Assembly: GCA_035560235.1 (NCBI GenBank)
Contig: DATMAG010000040.1
Span: 1-64,000, forward strand
Direction of reading: 5' to 3'
From: DASRDU01 sp035560235
GTDB lineage: Bacteria; Acidobacteriota; Blastocatellia; RBC074
DNA: 64,000 nt
The position numbers were made by a program, and so were the translations under genes. Shown piece after piece: positions 37,771 through 48,818 of the stretch. Positions within the stretch are counted from its first letter, which is position 1; each line of letters starts with the position of its first letter. The notes under the pieces were generated by a model, which ran no database searches, was not told where the DNA came from, and saw only the letters and a program-made list of their open reading frames with translations.

Positions 37771-39132
37771 ATGAAGGACGCGGAAGGACGCAGCGGGCAC
37801 CTCGTAGCGATTATCGGCGCAGGCCCGGCAGGCATTTACGGCGCGCGCAAACTCGCCGAAGCCGGTCACGAAATCGTCATCATCAATCGCGACCTCAAAC
37901 CGGGCGGGCTGGCCGAATACGGCATTTACTGGAACAAGCACCGGATGAAGGAAGGCATCCGGCAGCAGTTCCGCAAAATCCTCGCTGACCCGCGAGTGCA
38001 TTATCTGGGTCACATTCGCGTGGGCGAACAGGCTGATCTGACGCTCAGTGAACTGCGCGAAATTCTCTCCCCTTCAGCCATCGTCGTCGCCGCCGGCGCA
38101 CAGGGCACCAAATCACTCGGACTGCCTGGCGAAACCGCGCGCGGCGTCTGTCACGCCAAGGATCTGGTCTACCATTACAACGCACTCCCGCCTTTCTCAC
38201 AGCAGGAATTTCATCTTGGTGATCGCGTCGCCATTGTCGGCATCGGCAATGTGATGGTGGACATCGCTCATTTTCTGGTGCACGACAAAAAGGTGGCCGA
38301 AGTGATTGCGGTAGCGCGGCGCGGCCCGTCGCAGCGCGCTTACACCGATCACGAAATGGAGGCCATCGCTGCCAACATTGATCAGGCTGATCTGCGGCAG
38401 GAACTCGAACGCATTCGCTCGCGCATCGAACCGTGCGGCGATGATGTCGAAGCCGTCTTTCAGGCGCTGATGAAACCGTTCAAGGGGCCGTCGAAGGAAG
38501 GCGAGAGTCCGACGAAGGTCAAATTCCGTTTTCTCTCTTCACCGGTCGAAATCATTCAGGACGAGGAGGGCCGCACCTGTGCGCTGCGGGTTGAGGACAC
38601 CGAACTCGTGCCGAAGGGTGATGATTTTTCCGCACGCGGACTGGGGACTTTTACTGATCTGGCCGTTGACACGGTGATTTTCGCCGTTGGCGACAGCGTG
38701 GATGAAACGCTCGGCCTGCCACGCGGCAAGGGCGGTTATGCCACCTGCCCGGTGCCTGACGCTGAAAATCCTGGTGATGAGGCATACAGGGTTTACAACC
38801 CGCAGACCTGTGCTGTGATTCCGGGCCTCTTCGTCATCGGCTGGTCGCGGCAGGCTTCAGACGGGCTGGTCGGCAAGGCGCGTCAGGACGGGGAACGCGG
38901 CATGCAGGTGGTCAATCGCTATCTCAGCCAGGCCGCTCCGGGTTCGGCTGAAGACGCCGCAGCAAAGATCGCCAGGCTGCGCGCCCTTTTGCAGGAGCGC
39001 GGCATCCGCACTGCCGATTATGCCGACGTGCAGCGCCTGGAAGCAGCCGAACGCGAACAGGCACAGCAGCGCGGGCTGGAGTTTTTCAGGTTTGCAAGTG
39101 ACGAGGAGATGTTTGCACAATTATCGCAGTAG
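37771..39132 (+). CDS. Adrenodoxin-reductase-like FAD/NAD(P) flavoprotein (ferredoxin-NADP reductase family)
   Basis: A 453-residue two-dinucleotide-fold flavoprotein. The FAD site is LVAIIGAGPAGIYGARKLAE (about 11-30) followed by NRDLKPGGLAEYGIYWNKH. The NAD(P) site is RVAIVGIGNVMVDIAHFL (about 150-167), followed by ARRGPSQRAYTDHEM, as in FprA/adrenodoxin reductase and the GltD-like group. It has no iron-sulfur Cys cluster of its own. Placed 178 nt after korB and before the transhydrogenase genes, it most likely passes electrons between ferredoxin and NADP(H), but a dedicated partner cannot be proved. A GGGGGC stretch about 9 nt before the ATG (GAAGGGGGCAATTAT) serves as ribosome site. Confidence 0.87.
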   Translation: MKDAEGRSGHLVAIIGAGPAGIYGARKLAEAGHEIVIINRDLKPGGLAEYGIYWNKHRMKEGIRQQFRKILADPRVHYLGHIRVGEQADLTLSELREILSPSAIVVAAGAQGTKSLGLPGETARGVCHAKDLVYHYNALPPFSQQEFHLGDRVAIVGIGNVMVDIAHFLVHDKKVAEVIAVARRGPSQRAYTDHEMEAIAANIDQADLRQELERIRSRIEPCGDDVEAVFQALMKPFKGPSKEGESPTKVKFRFLSSPVEIIQDEEGRTCALRVEDTELVPKGDDFSARGLGTFTDLAVDTVIFAVGDSVDETLGLPRGKGGYATCPVPDAENPGDEAYRVYNPQTCAVIPGLFVIGWSRQASDGLVGKARQDGERGMQVVNRYLSQAAPGSAEDAAAKIARLRALLQERGIRTADYADVQRLEAAEREQAQQRGLEFFRFASDEEMFAQLSQ

Positions 39133-39168
39133 GTGTTTCCGCCGTTTCGCTGGTGTATTCAGACAGGA

Positions 39169-39262
39169 TGAAAAGAGAGTACGGAACAAACGGAAAGAAC
39201 GGAGCAGACGGAAAGGCAGCGATGGTTTCGTCTGTTCCGTTCTTTCCGTTTATCTCATCCGC
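39169..39262. repeat. Dispersed intergenic inverted repeat, copy B
   Basis: The arms AACGGAAAGAACGGAGCAG and the reverse complement of CTGTTCCGTTCTTTCCGTT pair over about 25 nt with one or two mismatches; the centre is about 15 nt. Twenty bases (39182-39201) are identical to copy A at 18675-18694. It starts about 37 nt after the flavoprotein stop and is followed by a separate terminator. Confidence 0.8.
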
Positions 39263-39275
39263 CGAACAGAACCGG

Positions 39276-39306
39276 AACTGCCCGATCACGCGGCAGTTCT
39301 TTTTTC
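39276..39306 (+). terminator. Rho-independent terminator after the flavoprotein gene
   Basis: GAACTGCC (39276-39283) pairs with GGCAGTTC (39293-39300), loop of 9 nt, followed directly by six T residues (39301-39306). This is a textbook layout and separates the korAB/flavoprotein unit from pntAA. Confidence 0.85.
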
Positions 39307-39368
39307 AACCCGCAGCCATTATACCGGCTGCCACTTCGCGACTCTGAAAGGTCGCTTGATAAGACCTT

Positions 39369-40505
39369 ATGCAAATCACAGTACTCAGGGAAACCGAACC
39401 CGGTGAATCACGCGTTGCGCTGGTTCCTGAATCAGTCAGGAAGCTGGTCGGGATGAAGGCTGCTGTGGCAGTCGAAAGCGGCGCGGGCGCAAATGCAGGC
39501 GCGAGCGATGCTGATTACGAAGCGGCGGGCGCGAAGATTTCAAATGATCGCGGCGCGCTGCTTGAAGCAGCCGATGTGCTGGTCTGCGTCAATCGTCCAC
39601 CCGCCCCAGAGATTGCCCGGCTGAAAAAAGGCGCGATTGTCATTGGTTTTCTGCGCCCGCTGGATGAGCCGGAAGCGCTCAGGCCGATGATCGAACGCGG
39701 CGTGACGGCCTTTGCCGTCGAACTGATTCCGCGCAGCACGCGGGCGCAGGCGATGGACGCGCTTTCGTCAATGGCCACGATTGTCGGTTACAAGGCAGTG
39801 CTGATGGCGGCTGAACATGTGCCGCGCATGTTCCCGATGCTGACGACAGCGGCGGGCACAGTGCCTCCGGCGAAAGTGCTGGTGCTCGGCGCGGGCGTGG
39901 CCGGATTGCAGGCCATTGCGACGGCGCGACGCCTGGGCGCGGTGGTCGAGGGCTTCGACATTCGCGCTGCCGCAGGCGAAGCCGTGCGCTCGCTCGGCGC
40001 AAAGTTTCTTGAAGTTGATCTGGCGGGACTGCAAACCGAAGACGCGGGCGGTTATGCCAAAGAGGTCAGTGAAGAAGTCATGCAGCGCAGCCGCGAACTG
40101 ATCGCCAGAGCGGCGCGACAGACCGACTGCATCATTACTTCAGCCGCAGTGCCCGGTAAACGCGCGCCGATCCTGATTACCGAAGAAGCCGTCAATGGCA
40201 TGAAGCGCGGCTCAGTCATCGTTGATCTGGCCGGGCCGACCGGCGGCAACTGCGCCGTCAGCGAGCCGGGCAGGACCATCGAGAAAAATGGCGTGACGGT
40301 AATGTGTCCGCTCAATCTGGCGGCCACCGTGCCGGTGCATGCCAGCCAGCTTTATTCGCGCAACATCACGACGTTTCTCAGCGAAATGATTAAGGACGGC
40401 GCGCTCAGCGTTGATCTGAACAACGATGTGGTCGGGCCGAGTTGCGCGGTTCACGGCGGCGAAGCGAAGCACCCGCGCATTCAGGCGGCCTTTGCCGCAG
40501 GCTGA
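39369..40505 (+). CDS. pntAA: NAD(P) transhydrogenase subunit alpha, part 1 (NAD(H)-binding domain)
   Basis: A 378-residue cytoplasmic subunit (domain I) of the proton-translocating transhydrogenase, which binds NAD(H) and exchanges hydride with NADP(H) on PntB. It opens MQITVLRETEPGESRVALVP, an alanine-dehydrogenase-like N-terminal domain, and has the NAD fold VLVLGAGVAGLQAIATARRL followed by EGFDIRAAAGEAVRSLGAKF. The membrane part of the usual PntA is absent and is encoded by the next gene, the split arrangement of Rhodospirillum and many others. The promoter lies after the terminator at 39306; no clear hexamers were found. Confidence 0.96.
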   Translation: MQITVLRETEPGESRVALVPESVRKLVGMKAAVAVESGAGANAGASDADYEAAGAKISNDRGALLEAADVLVCVNRPPAPEIARLKKGAIVIGFLRPLDEPEALRPMIERGVTAFAVELIPRSTRAQAMDALSSMATIVGYKAVLMAAEHVPRMFPMLTTAAGTVPPAKVLVLGAGVAGLQAIATARRLGAVVEGFDIRAAAGEAVRSLGAKFLEVDLAGLQTEDAGGYAKEVSEEVMQRSRELIARAARQTDCIITSAAVPGKRAPILITEEAVNGMKRGSVIVDLAGPTGGNCAVSEPGRTIEKNGVTVMCPLNLAATVPVHASQLYSRNITTFLSEMIKDGALSVDLNNDVVGPSCAVHGGEAKHPRIQAAFAAG

Positions 40506-40585
40506 AGCGCAGTCTGTTCTGCTTTTTCAGCTAACCGGAGCTGTTGCCTGTTCGGGCGCAGCAGATAACCAGAAGGAGCTTCATC

Positions 40586-40897
40586 GTGAGTGCAGAGATT
40601 CTGATTGCATCATTATACGTGTTCGCACTGGCTGCATTTCTGGGCTATCAGGTGATTTCGCGCGTGCCGCCCCTGCTGCACACGCCGCTGATGTCAGCGA
40701 CCAACGCCATCTCGGCCATTTCGGTCGTCGGCGCAATCGTGACTGCTGGCGCAGAGTACAACAATGTGAGCCGAATCCTTGGTTTCATTGCGGTCGTCTC
40801 GGCCATGATCAACGTGGTCGGCGGTTTTATGATTACTGACCGCATGCTGAAGATGTTCAAGGACAAGATTGGCGGCGGGAAGGAGGAGAAGCACTAA
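40586..40897 (+). CDS. pntAB: NAD(P) transhydrogenase subunit alpha, part 2 (membrane domain)
   Basis: A 103-residue small membrane subunit (domain IIa) of the proton-translocating transhydrogenase. GTG 40586 is chosen because AAGGAG lies 7 nt upstream and the family begins near SAEILIASLYVFALAAFLGY. Conserved stretches include PPLLHTPLMSATNAISAI, which follows the first segment, and GFMITDRMLKMF near the end, with three to four membrane helices. The stop overlaps the pntB ATG by one base (TAATG), so the two are translationally coupled. Confidence 0.95.
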   Translation: MSAEILIASLYVFALAAFLGYQVISRVPPLLHTPLMSATNAISAISVVGAIVTAGAEYNNVSRILGFIAVVSAMINVVGGFMITDRMLKMFKDKIGGGKEEKH

Positions 40898-42294
40898 TGC
40901 AGACGAAATATTTTATTGAACTGACTTATCTGGCTGCTTCGATTCTCTTCATTTATGGATTGAAGGCGCTCAGTCATCCCAAAACGGCGCGCAAGGGCAT
41001 GAACAGCGCGGCGCTCGGCATGCTGGTCGCTATTGTCGGCACGCTGCTGCACCAGGACATCATCAATTACACCTGGATCATCACCGGCCTGATCATCGGC
41101 GGAATGATCGGCGCGGCGATGTCCATCTGGATGCCGATGACCGCGATGCCTCAACGAACCGCGCTCTCGCACGCCTTCGGCGCGCTCGCGGCATCGCTTG
41201 TGGGCATTTCGGAGTATTACCGCGAAGTCGTGGCGGTGGGCGATCACATGGGCCATCTGCCGACTTACAAAATGGCGGCGCTCGGCTTTGAAGTGCTCTT
41301 CGGCAGTCTGACCGTGACGGGCAGTCTGCTCGCCTTCGCCAAACTGCAGGAGATGATGCGCGGCACGCCGATCACTTACAAGGGGCAGAACTTCATCAAT
41401 GTCACGCTGTTTCTGGTCGCTGCCGGAATTTTCATTTATCTGATTTTCGATCCGACGGCGAGCACGCTTTTTTACGTAATGGTCGGACTGTCGTTTCTGT
41501 TCGGTGTGCTGCTGGTGCTGCCGATTGGTTCGGCGGATATGCCGGTCGTGATGTCGCTGATGAATTCGTATGCAGGTCTGGCATCGGCGGCAACGGGGTT
41601 TGCCATCGGCAACAACGTGCTGATCATTGCCGGAACACTGGATGGCTTTTCGGGTTTTATCCTTTCCATCCTGATGTGCCGCGCGATGAACCGCTCAGTC
41701 ACCAACGTGCTGTTCGGCGCGTTCGGCTCGCCCATCGAAGATACCTCAGCGCTGGCCGGAGGAGTGATGCGCGAAGTGAGCGCTGAAGACGTGGCCGTGC
41801 AGCTTGCCTACGCCCGTCAGGTGGTCTTTGTGCCGGGCTACGGCATGGCAACCGCGCAGGCGCAGCACGCCGTGCGTGAACTGGCCGACGTGCTGGAACA
41901 CAAGGGCGTCATAGTCAAATATGCCATTCATCCGGTAGCCGGACGCATGCCAGGTCACATGAACGTGCTGCTCGCGGAAGCCAATGTTCCCTATTCGCAG
42001 CTCTATGAGCTTGAGCAGATTAACCCGGAAATGCCCGCGACTGATGTTTCCGTTGTGATCGGAGCCAATGACGTAGTCAACCCTGACGCGCGCGACAATC
42101 CGAAAAGCCCGATTGCCGGAATGCCGATCATCGAAGTGGACAAGTCTTCTTCGGTGATCGTGCTCAAGCGCGGCAAGGGCAAGGGGTTTTCAGGGCTGGA
42201 AAATCCGCTCTTTTTCAAGGCGAACACAGGCATGCTGTATGGCGACGCCAAGGCCTCGCTGACCAGACTCGCCCAGGCCGTGCAGCAGGCCTGA
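40897..42294 (+). CDS. pntB: NAD(P) transhydrogenase subunit beta
   Basis: A 465-residue subunit with the remaining membrane helices (domain IIb, about 1-280) and the NADP(H)-binding domain III. Family marks include LSHAFGALAASLVGISEYY, GSADMPVVMSLMNSYAGLAS, VPGYGMATAQAQHAVREL, KYAIHPVAGRMPGHMNVLLA and VIGANDVVNPDARDNP. Length equals E. coli PntB (about 462). It ends the three-gene pnt operon. In the membrane it couples proton flow to NADPH formation, which fits the ferredoxin-linked genes upstream. Confidence 0.97.
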   Translation: MQTKYFIELTYLAASILFIYGLKALSHPKTARKGMNSAALGMLVAIVGTLLHQDIINYTWIITGLIIGGMIGAAMSIWMPMTAMPQRTALSHAFGALAASLVGISEYYREVVAVGDHMGHLPTYKMAALGFEVLFGSLTVTGSLLAFAKLQEMMRGTPITYKGQNFINVTLFLVAAGIFIYLIFDPTASTLFYVMVGLSFLFGVLLVLPIGSADMPVVMSLMNSYAGLASAATGFAIGNNVLIIAGTLDGFSGFILSILMCRAMNRSVTNVLFGAFGSPIEDTSALAGGVMREVSAEDVAVQLAYARQVVFVPGYGMATAQAQHAVRELADVLEHKGVIVKYAIHPVAGRMPGHMNVLLAEANVPYSQLYELEQINPEMPATDVSVVIGANDVVNPDARDNPKSPIAGMPIIEVDKSSSVIVLKRGKGKGFSGLENPLFFKANTGMLYGDAKASLTRLAQAVQQA

Positions 42295-42317
42295 ATTGCT
42301 TCAATTTATCCTGCCTT

Positions 42318-42345
42318 CCCGCCACAGCCCCTGACCTGTGGCGGG
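42318..42345 (+). terminator. Hairpin after pntB
   Basis: CCCGCCACAG (42318-42327) pairs perfectly with CTGTGGCGGG (42336-42345), loop of 8 nt. The following sequence is GGTTGATCTGTTT, only moderately T-rich. It lies 23 nt after the pntB stop and just before the mutS2 promoter. Confidence 0.65.
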
Positions 42346-42356
42346 GGTTGATCTGT

Positions 42357-42386
42357 TTGACATTTCCCGTCACTGGTCACTATAAT
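42357..42386 (+). promoter_or_regulatory. Consensus sigma-70 promoter for mutS2
   Basis: TTGACA (42357-42362) and TATAAT (42381-42386) are both perfect hexamers, with an 18-nt spacer. The expected start near 42393 gives a leader of about 38 nt. This is the best promoter match in the window. Confidence 0.85.
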
Positions 42387-42430
42387 TTCGCGCTTTCCGT
42401 CAGACTGCCCCGGATCCTTATTTCCCCCGG

Positions 42431-44875
42431 ATGCTGATTCACAATTTGCAGATGCGCCGTCAGGCTTTCGACACTCTGGAATTTGACAAGCTGAAGGAAT
42501 CTCTGCTGCGACTGGCCCGTACCCCGCTCGGGGCCGCGCGCGTCGAGGGTTTGACCACTTCAGACGATGTCGAAACGATCACTCGCGAACTGAAACAGAC
42601 GAGTGAAGGGGTCGAATATTTGCGTGAAGGGACAGCCTTTGATTTCAGCGACCTGCCCGATCCAGGTCCGGCTCTGGCCAGGCTGAACGTCGCGGACATC
42701 AATCTTGAACCTCGTGACATTCTTGATCTGCTGCGCCTGATGTCGGTCGCTTCAGGATTGCGTGAGACTTTCCGCGATGAGGCAGCGCGCTTTCCGCTGC
42801 TGCGAGAGATCACTAAGGACATTGCCAACCTGCGCTCGCTTGAACAGCGGCTCCGGTCACGCATTCACCCGGACGGCGAGATTGATGATTTTGCCAGCCC
42901 GGAACTGCGCGAAGCCCGATATCAGATGACGCAGGTGCGCAGCCACATTCAGCGCTCGCTCGAAAGAATTCTCAAACAGGCCGAAGCTGATCACGCTCTG
43001 CGCGATGATTTCGTCACCATTCGCAATGAGCGTTATGTCATCCCGATTCGCAATGACAATCGCGGCGCAGTCGCGGGCGTGGTTCACGGGATGTCGTCAT
43101 CAGGTCAGACAGCCTTCATCGAACCGCTCGAAACGATTGAACTCAACAACGACCTCGTCCGGCTGCGCGAGGTTGAGCAGGCCGAGATCACTAAAGTTCT
43201 TTTCAAAATCACCGAAGAGCTGAGAGATGAGCGCACAGCACTTCAGCACATGGCCGAAGCCGTCGGCCTGGTGGATTTCATCGCGGCCAAAGCGCGGCTC
43301 TCCATTCAGCACGACGCCATCGAGCCGAAAATCAATGAATCCGGGCGGATGTTTTTGAAAGACGCGCGGCATCCGCTGCTGGAGGAAAATCTGAAGGCGC
43401 AGAACCTCAGAATCGTGCCGATTTCGCTGGAGCTTGATGCCGATCATCGCGTCATGGTCATCAGCGGGCCGAACGCCGGCGGCAAGACTGTCGTGCTCAA
43501 AACTGCCGGGCTGCTCGCGCTGATGGCGCAGGCCGGATTGCACGTTCCGGCGACCGATGCCGATCTGCCGATTTTTCATCAGGTGCTGGCCGACATTGGC
43601 GATCATCAGTCAATCGCCGCCAATCTTTCGACCTTCACCGCGCACCTTGAAAACATTCGCGACATCAGCAGCACGCTCGCACCGCCTGCCCTGATTCTGC
43701 TTGACGAAGTCGGCACGGGCACTGACCCCGAAGAAGGTTCAGCGCTCGGCGTGGCGATGGTTGACTACTTCCGCGAACGCGGCGCGCACGTGATGGTCAC
43801 AACTCATTACAGCGGGCTGAAGATGTACGCGACCAATTCGCCCGGTGTCATCAATGCCAGCGTTGAATTCGATGAACGAACGCTGAGGCCGACCTATCAT
43901 CTGCTGGTCGGGCTGGCCGGTTCGTCTTCGGGAATCGAAATCGCCCGGCGCTTCGGGATGCCTGCCGAAATTACCGAACGCGCAGCGGCGCAGGTCAAGG
44001 GCTCGACGACCGAAGCGACCGAATACCTGCGGCGACTGAAGGCGCAGCGCGACCAGCAGCAGCAGATGCTGGCCGCCATTGAGGAAGAACGCGCCGCAGT
44101 GGCGAAGAAATACGCCGAACTGGAAAAGGAATTTCAGCAGCGCGAGCGCGAACGCGAAAAGGAATTTCGCGCTGAACTGCAAAAGGTCGTTGATGAGTTC
44201 GTGGCCAAAGCCGAAAAGTTTGCCGCGAATATCGAAAACGCCCCTGACTCCCGCAAGGCCCGCAGGGAAACCGAACGCCGCGCAGCCGAATTGCGCAGCG
44301 CGGCCACCTCCGCGCTCTTTGAAATGAAGCGTCACGCTCCGGGCACGCAGAATCAGCCCGAACCGGCAAGCGAGGAAACCGCGCCTGCCGAAGCACGAGA
44401 CTTTCAGCCCGGCGACCGTGTGCTGGTGCTGTCGCTCGACAAGGAAGGCGTTGTTGAATCGGTCAGCGAACAGGAAATCGGCGTTCAGGTCGGCGCGCTG
44501 CGCTTCCGCGAACAGCCTGAAAACCTGCGGCTGATTCAGACCGGCAAGCCGTCCGGCAAACCGCAGGCGCGCGGCATCAGCGTGCTGCCCAAAGGCGTTT
44601 CGGTGTCATTGCAGGAACAGCCGGAACTGCAAAGCAGCGAACTCAATGTCATCGGCAAAACTGCCGCTGAGGCGACCGACGCGGCAGACAAGTTCCTGGA
44701 TGCGGCTTATCTCAGTAACTATGATCGCGTCCGCATCGTTCACGGGATGGGGATGGGCGCGCTCAGAAAGGCCATTGCCACGCTGCTTTCAGGTCATCCG
44801 CACGTGGCAAAGTTTTATCCCGCAGCCGCCAGTGAGGGCGGCAATGGAGCCACGATTGTTGAATTGAAGAAATAA
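42431..44875 (+). CDS. mutS2: Endonuclease MutS2 with atypical Smr domain
   Basis: An 814-residue MutS2, an ATPase linked to suppression of recombination and to rescue of collided ribosomes. The clamp/lever region comes first, then the ATPase with Walker A SGPNAGGKTVVLKTAG (about 344-359), Walker B ALILLDEVGTGTDPEEGSAL and MVTTHYSGLKMYA. A coiled coil (about 530-640, rich in Arg/Glu/Gln) is followed by a KOW-like segment (FQPGDRVLVLSLDKEG) and a C-terminal Smr domain. In the Smr domain the usual LDLRG is LNVIGK and HGKGTG is HGMGMG, while the EGG-GAT ending is kept, so nuclease activity may be altered. ATG 42431 gives a normal N-terminus; ATG 42452 is possible. Confidence 0.95.
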   Translation: MLIHNLQMRRQAFDTLEFDKLKESLLRLARTPLGAARVEGLTTSDDVETITRELKQTSEGVEYLREGTAFDFSDLPDPGPALARLNVADINLEPRDILDLLRLMSVASGLRETFRDEAARFPLLREITKDIANLRSLEQRLRSRIHPDGEIDDFASPELREARYQMTQVRSHIQRSLERILKQAEADHALRDDFVTIRNERYVIPIRNDNRGAVAGVVHGMSSSGQTAFIEPLETIELNNDLVRLREVEQAEITKVLFKITEELRDERTALQHMAEAVGLVDFIAAKARLSIQHDAIEPKINESGRMFLKDARHPLLEENLKAQNLRIVPISLELDADHRVMVISGPNAGGKTVVLKTAGLLALMAQAGLHVPATDADLPIFHQVLADIGDHQSIAANLSTFTAHLENIRDISSTLAPPALILLDEVGTGTDPEEGSALGVAMVDYFRERGAHVMVTTHYSGLKMYATNSPGVINASVEFDERTLRPTYHLLVGLAGSSSGIEIARRFGMPAEITERAAAQVKGSTTEATEYLRRLKAQRDQQQQMLAAIEEERAAVAKKYAELEKEFQQREREREKEFRAELQKVVDEFVAKAEKFAANIENAPDSRKARRETERRAAELRSAATSALFEMKRHAPGTQNQPEPASEETAPAEARDFQPGDRVLVLSLDKEGVVESVSEQEIGVQVGALRFREQPENLRLIQTGKPSGKPQARGISVLPKGVSVSLQEQPELQSSELNVIGKTAAEATDAADKFLDAAYLSNYDRVRIVHGMGMGALRKAIATLLSGHPHVAKFYPAAASEGGNGATIVELKK

Positions 44876-45005
44876 ACCTGACGGCAGTCCCGCGCAAACG
44901 GCTGGGACAAACGCTCGATTGCGCTTTTCTATCAGGTTACAGACCATTTCTACTGATTAACGGATCACTGGGCACTGACAAATCTGACTGGCTGCCCCGT
45001 CTGAC

Positions 45006-46811
45006 ATGCGAATTCCGCGCGGCTTCAGCGATGAATTACGAAATCAGGCCGACATTGTGCGGATCGTTTCTGATTACGTGACCCTGAAAAAAAAAGGGCG
45101 CGACTATGCCGCCTGCTGCCCTTTCCATCACGAAAAAACGCCGAGCTTTTATGTCAGCCAGACCAGGCAGTTTTACAAATGTTTCGGCTGCGGCGAATTC
45201 GGCAACGTCTTTGATTTCGTGATCAAAATGGAAGGCTGCTCGTTCCCTGAAGCAGTGCAGATCGTCGCAGACAAAAGCGGCGTGCCGGTTCCGGTCGTCG
45301 AAACTTCGCCGGATTACGAAGCCCGCAACCGCGACCGCGAAGACATTCGCCAGCTCAACCAGTGGGCAACCGAGTTCTTTGAAAGCAGTCTCACCGATTC
45401 CGCCGAAGGCCGCCGCGCGCTTGATTACCTTGAGCAGCGCGGCGTGAGCGAAGAAACGCGACGGCAGTTTCGCCTGGGTTATGCGCCCAATTCCTGGGAT
45501 GCGCTCAGCAGTTTTCTGGCCCGGCGCGGCGCGACCCGCCAGCAGATCGAACGCAGCGGCCTCGTGACGCTCAAGGACAGCGGCGGTTATTACGACAAAT
45601 TTCGCGGGCGGCTGATGTTTCCGATCTGCGATGCGCAGGGCCGCGTAGTGGCTTTCGGAGGGCGCATGCTGGGCGAAGGCGAGCCGAAATATCTCAATTC
45701 GCCCGAAACCGCGCTCTACACGAAGGGGCAGCATCTGTTCGGCCTCGCGCAGGCAAAGGATTACATCCGGCGTCAGGGCTTTGCGATTCTGGTCGAAGGT
45801 TATCTGGATTTTCTGATTCCCTTTCAGCACGGCGTCAGAAATCTTGTTGCCAGCCTTGGCACGGCACTGACTGAACAGCAGGTACGGCTGATCGGGCGCT
45901 ACAGCGAAAAGCGGCAGATCGTGGTCAACTTCGACCCTGACAATGCAGGCGTCAATGCGACGAAGCGCAGCCTGGAAATGCTGCTGACGCAGGGTTTCAG
46001 AGTCAACGTGCTGACGCTGCCTGACAACCTTGACCCCGATGAGTACATCAGAGCAAGCGGCCCGGAGGCATACAGGGCGCTCTTAAAAAGCTCTCAGCCG
46101 TTCCTTGATTACATCGTGGATCAGGCAGTCAAAGAGAACGATCTGACGCGCCCGGCAGGCAAAGTCGAAACGCTCAATGCGATTCTGCCGTATATGAAGC
46201 TGGTCAGCGACCGGGTCGAACTGGCTGAACACTGCGAACGCATCGCTGACCGCCTGAAGATTGACAGCAGACTGATTCGTGATGAATTGAAGAAGGCTGC
46301 CACGAACCGGCAGGATCGGGTCAGTGAACGAGCCGTGCGGGCGACACTCATCATCAAGCCTGCTGAACGGAAGTTGCTTGAAATTCTGTTGAATTACCCT
46401 GAAGTGCGAAGGCTGATCCTCAGAGAAATCAGACCAGAGGATTACGCCACTTTACGCACCAGAGAGCTGTTCCGCCTGATGGCGGAGTTTGAAAATCAGA
46501 GAATTGATCCGTCATTCGCCGAACTGAGCAGCCGACTTGTTGATGACACCGACCTGGCGCAGGATTTGCTGCCTCGACTGATGCTAAATGGAACTTCGGC
46601 GATTGACACGACTGAAGAACTGAAGCGTCTTGAACGCGAAGCGCTGGAATCACTCAGAGGTCTGCGCTTCACCCTGCTGACCGAGCAGCAGGCGGCGTTA
46701 CAGGCAGAGATCAATGAAGCCCAGCGCGCAGGCGATCTGGCACGAGTCAGCGAACTGACAATGCGCAAATTTGAACTGGCCAGACAGGAACGCGCGCTTG
46801 GGCAGGCGTGA
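45006..46811 (+). CDS. dnaG: DNA primase
   Basis: A 601-residue primase that makes RNA primers for replication. The N-terminal zinc ribbon is CHC2 type: Cys38-x2-His41 and Cys59-x2-Cys62 (CPFHHEKTPSF, YKCFGCGEFG). The RNA-polymerase core follows, with RGRLMFPICDAQGRVVAFGG and the TOPRIM motifs LVEGYLDFL, SLGTALTEQQ and NFDPDNAG (usually DGDxAG). The C-terminal DnaB-binding domain (about 430-600) is helical. ATG 45006 begins MRIPRGFSDELRNQADIVRI, as expected. It precedes rpoD, the classical macromolecular-synthesis order; rpsU is not present in front. Confidence 0.97.
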   Translation: MRIPRGFSDELRNQADIVRIVSDYVTLKKKGRDYAACCPFHHEKTPSFYVSQTRQFYKCFGCGEFGNVFDFVIKMEGCSFPEAVQIVADKSGVPVPVVETSPDYEARNRDREDIRQLNQWATEFFESSLTDSAEGRRALDYLEQRGVSEETRRQFRLGYAPNSWDALSSFLARRGATRQQIERSGLVTLKDSGGYYDKFRGRLMFPICDAQGRVVAFGGRMLGEGEPKYLNSPETALYTKGQHLFGLAQAKDYIRRQGFAILVEGYLDFLIPFQHGVRNLVASLGTALTEQQVRLIGRYSEKRQIVVNFDPDNAGVNATKRSLEMLLTQGFRVNVLTLPDNLDPDEYIRASGPEAYRALLKSSQPFLDYIVDQAVKENDLTRPAGKVETLNAILPYMKLVSDRVELAEHCERIADRLKIDSRLIRDELKKAATNRQDRVSERAVRATLIIKPAERKLLEILLNYPEVRRLILREIRPEDYATLRTRELFRLMAEFENQRIDPSFAELSSRLVDDTDLAQDLLPRLMLNGTSAIDTTEELKRLEREALESLRGLRFTLLTEQQAALQAEINEAQRAGDLARVSELTMRKFELARQERALGQA

Positions 46812-46912
46812 TGACAATTACAGTCGGCGGGCGGCAATCTGAACAGGTAATTATTTCTGCTGCCGCGACCGAAACTGAAAAAGAACAAGTGAACCTCAAC
46901 CAGGATGATTGA
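46811..46912 (+). CDS. Possible 33-residue small protein between dnaG and rpoD
   Basis: The dnaG stop and an ATG overlap by one base (TGATG). The frame encodes MTITVGGRQSEQVIISAAAT followed by an acidic tail ending NLNQDD, then stops 39 nt before the rpoD start. No ribosome site of its own is seen, so expression would depend on coupling to dnaG. No family is recognised. It may be chance. Confidence 0.25.
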   Translation: MTITVGGRQSEQVIISAAATETEKEQVNLNQDD

Positions 46913-46951
46913 GGCCGGTCGGACAATCCCCTGGTGAAAGGAGCAATCAAA

Positions 46952-48655
<1,704 letters not shown>

Positions 48656-48680
48656 GCGCGGAGAAAACTTCAAAGCAATG

Positions 48681-48718
48681 CAGCCTCAGTTCCCGAAAAG
48701 TGAACTGAGGCTGTTTTT
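48681..48718 (+). terminator. Rho-independent terminator of rpoD
   Basis: CAGCCTCAGTTC (48681-48692) pairs over 12 bp with GAACTGAGGCTG (48702-48713), loop of 9 nt, followed by TTTTT and TATT. It starts about 25 nt after the rpoD stop. Confidence 0.95.
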
Positions 48719-48818
48719 ATTGATGGCAGACAAACCTGCCGAAGGCTCCGTCTTGTCAGTCTATCAGGCAATGAATAGAATCGAGGCATTGAACAATCCG
48801 GAAGCAGGAGTGATTTTG

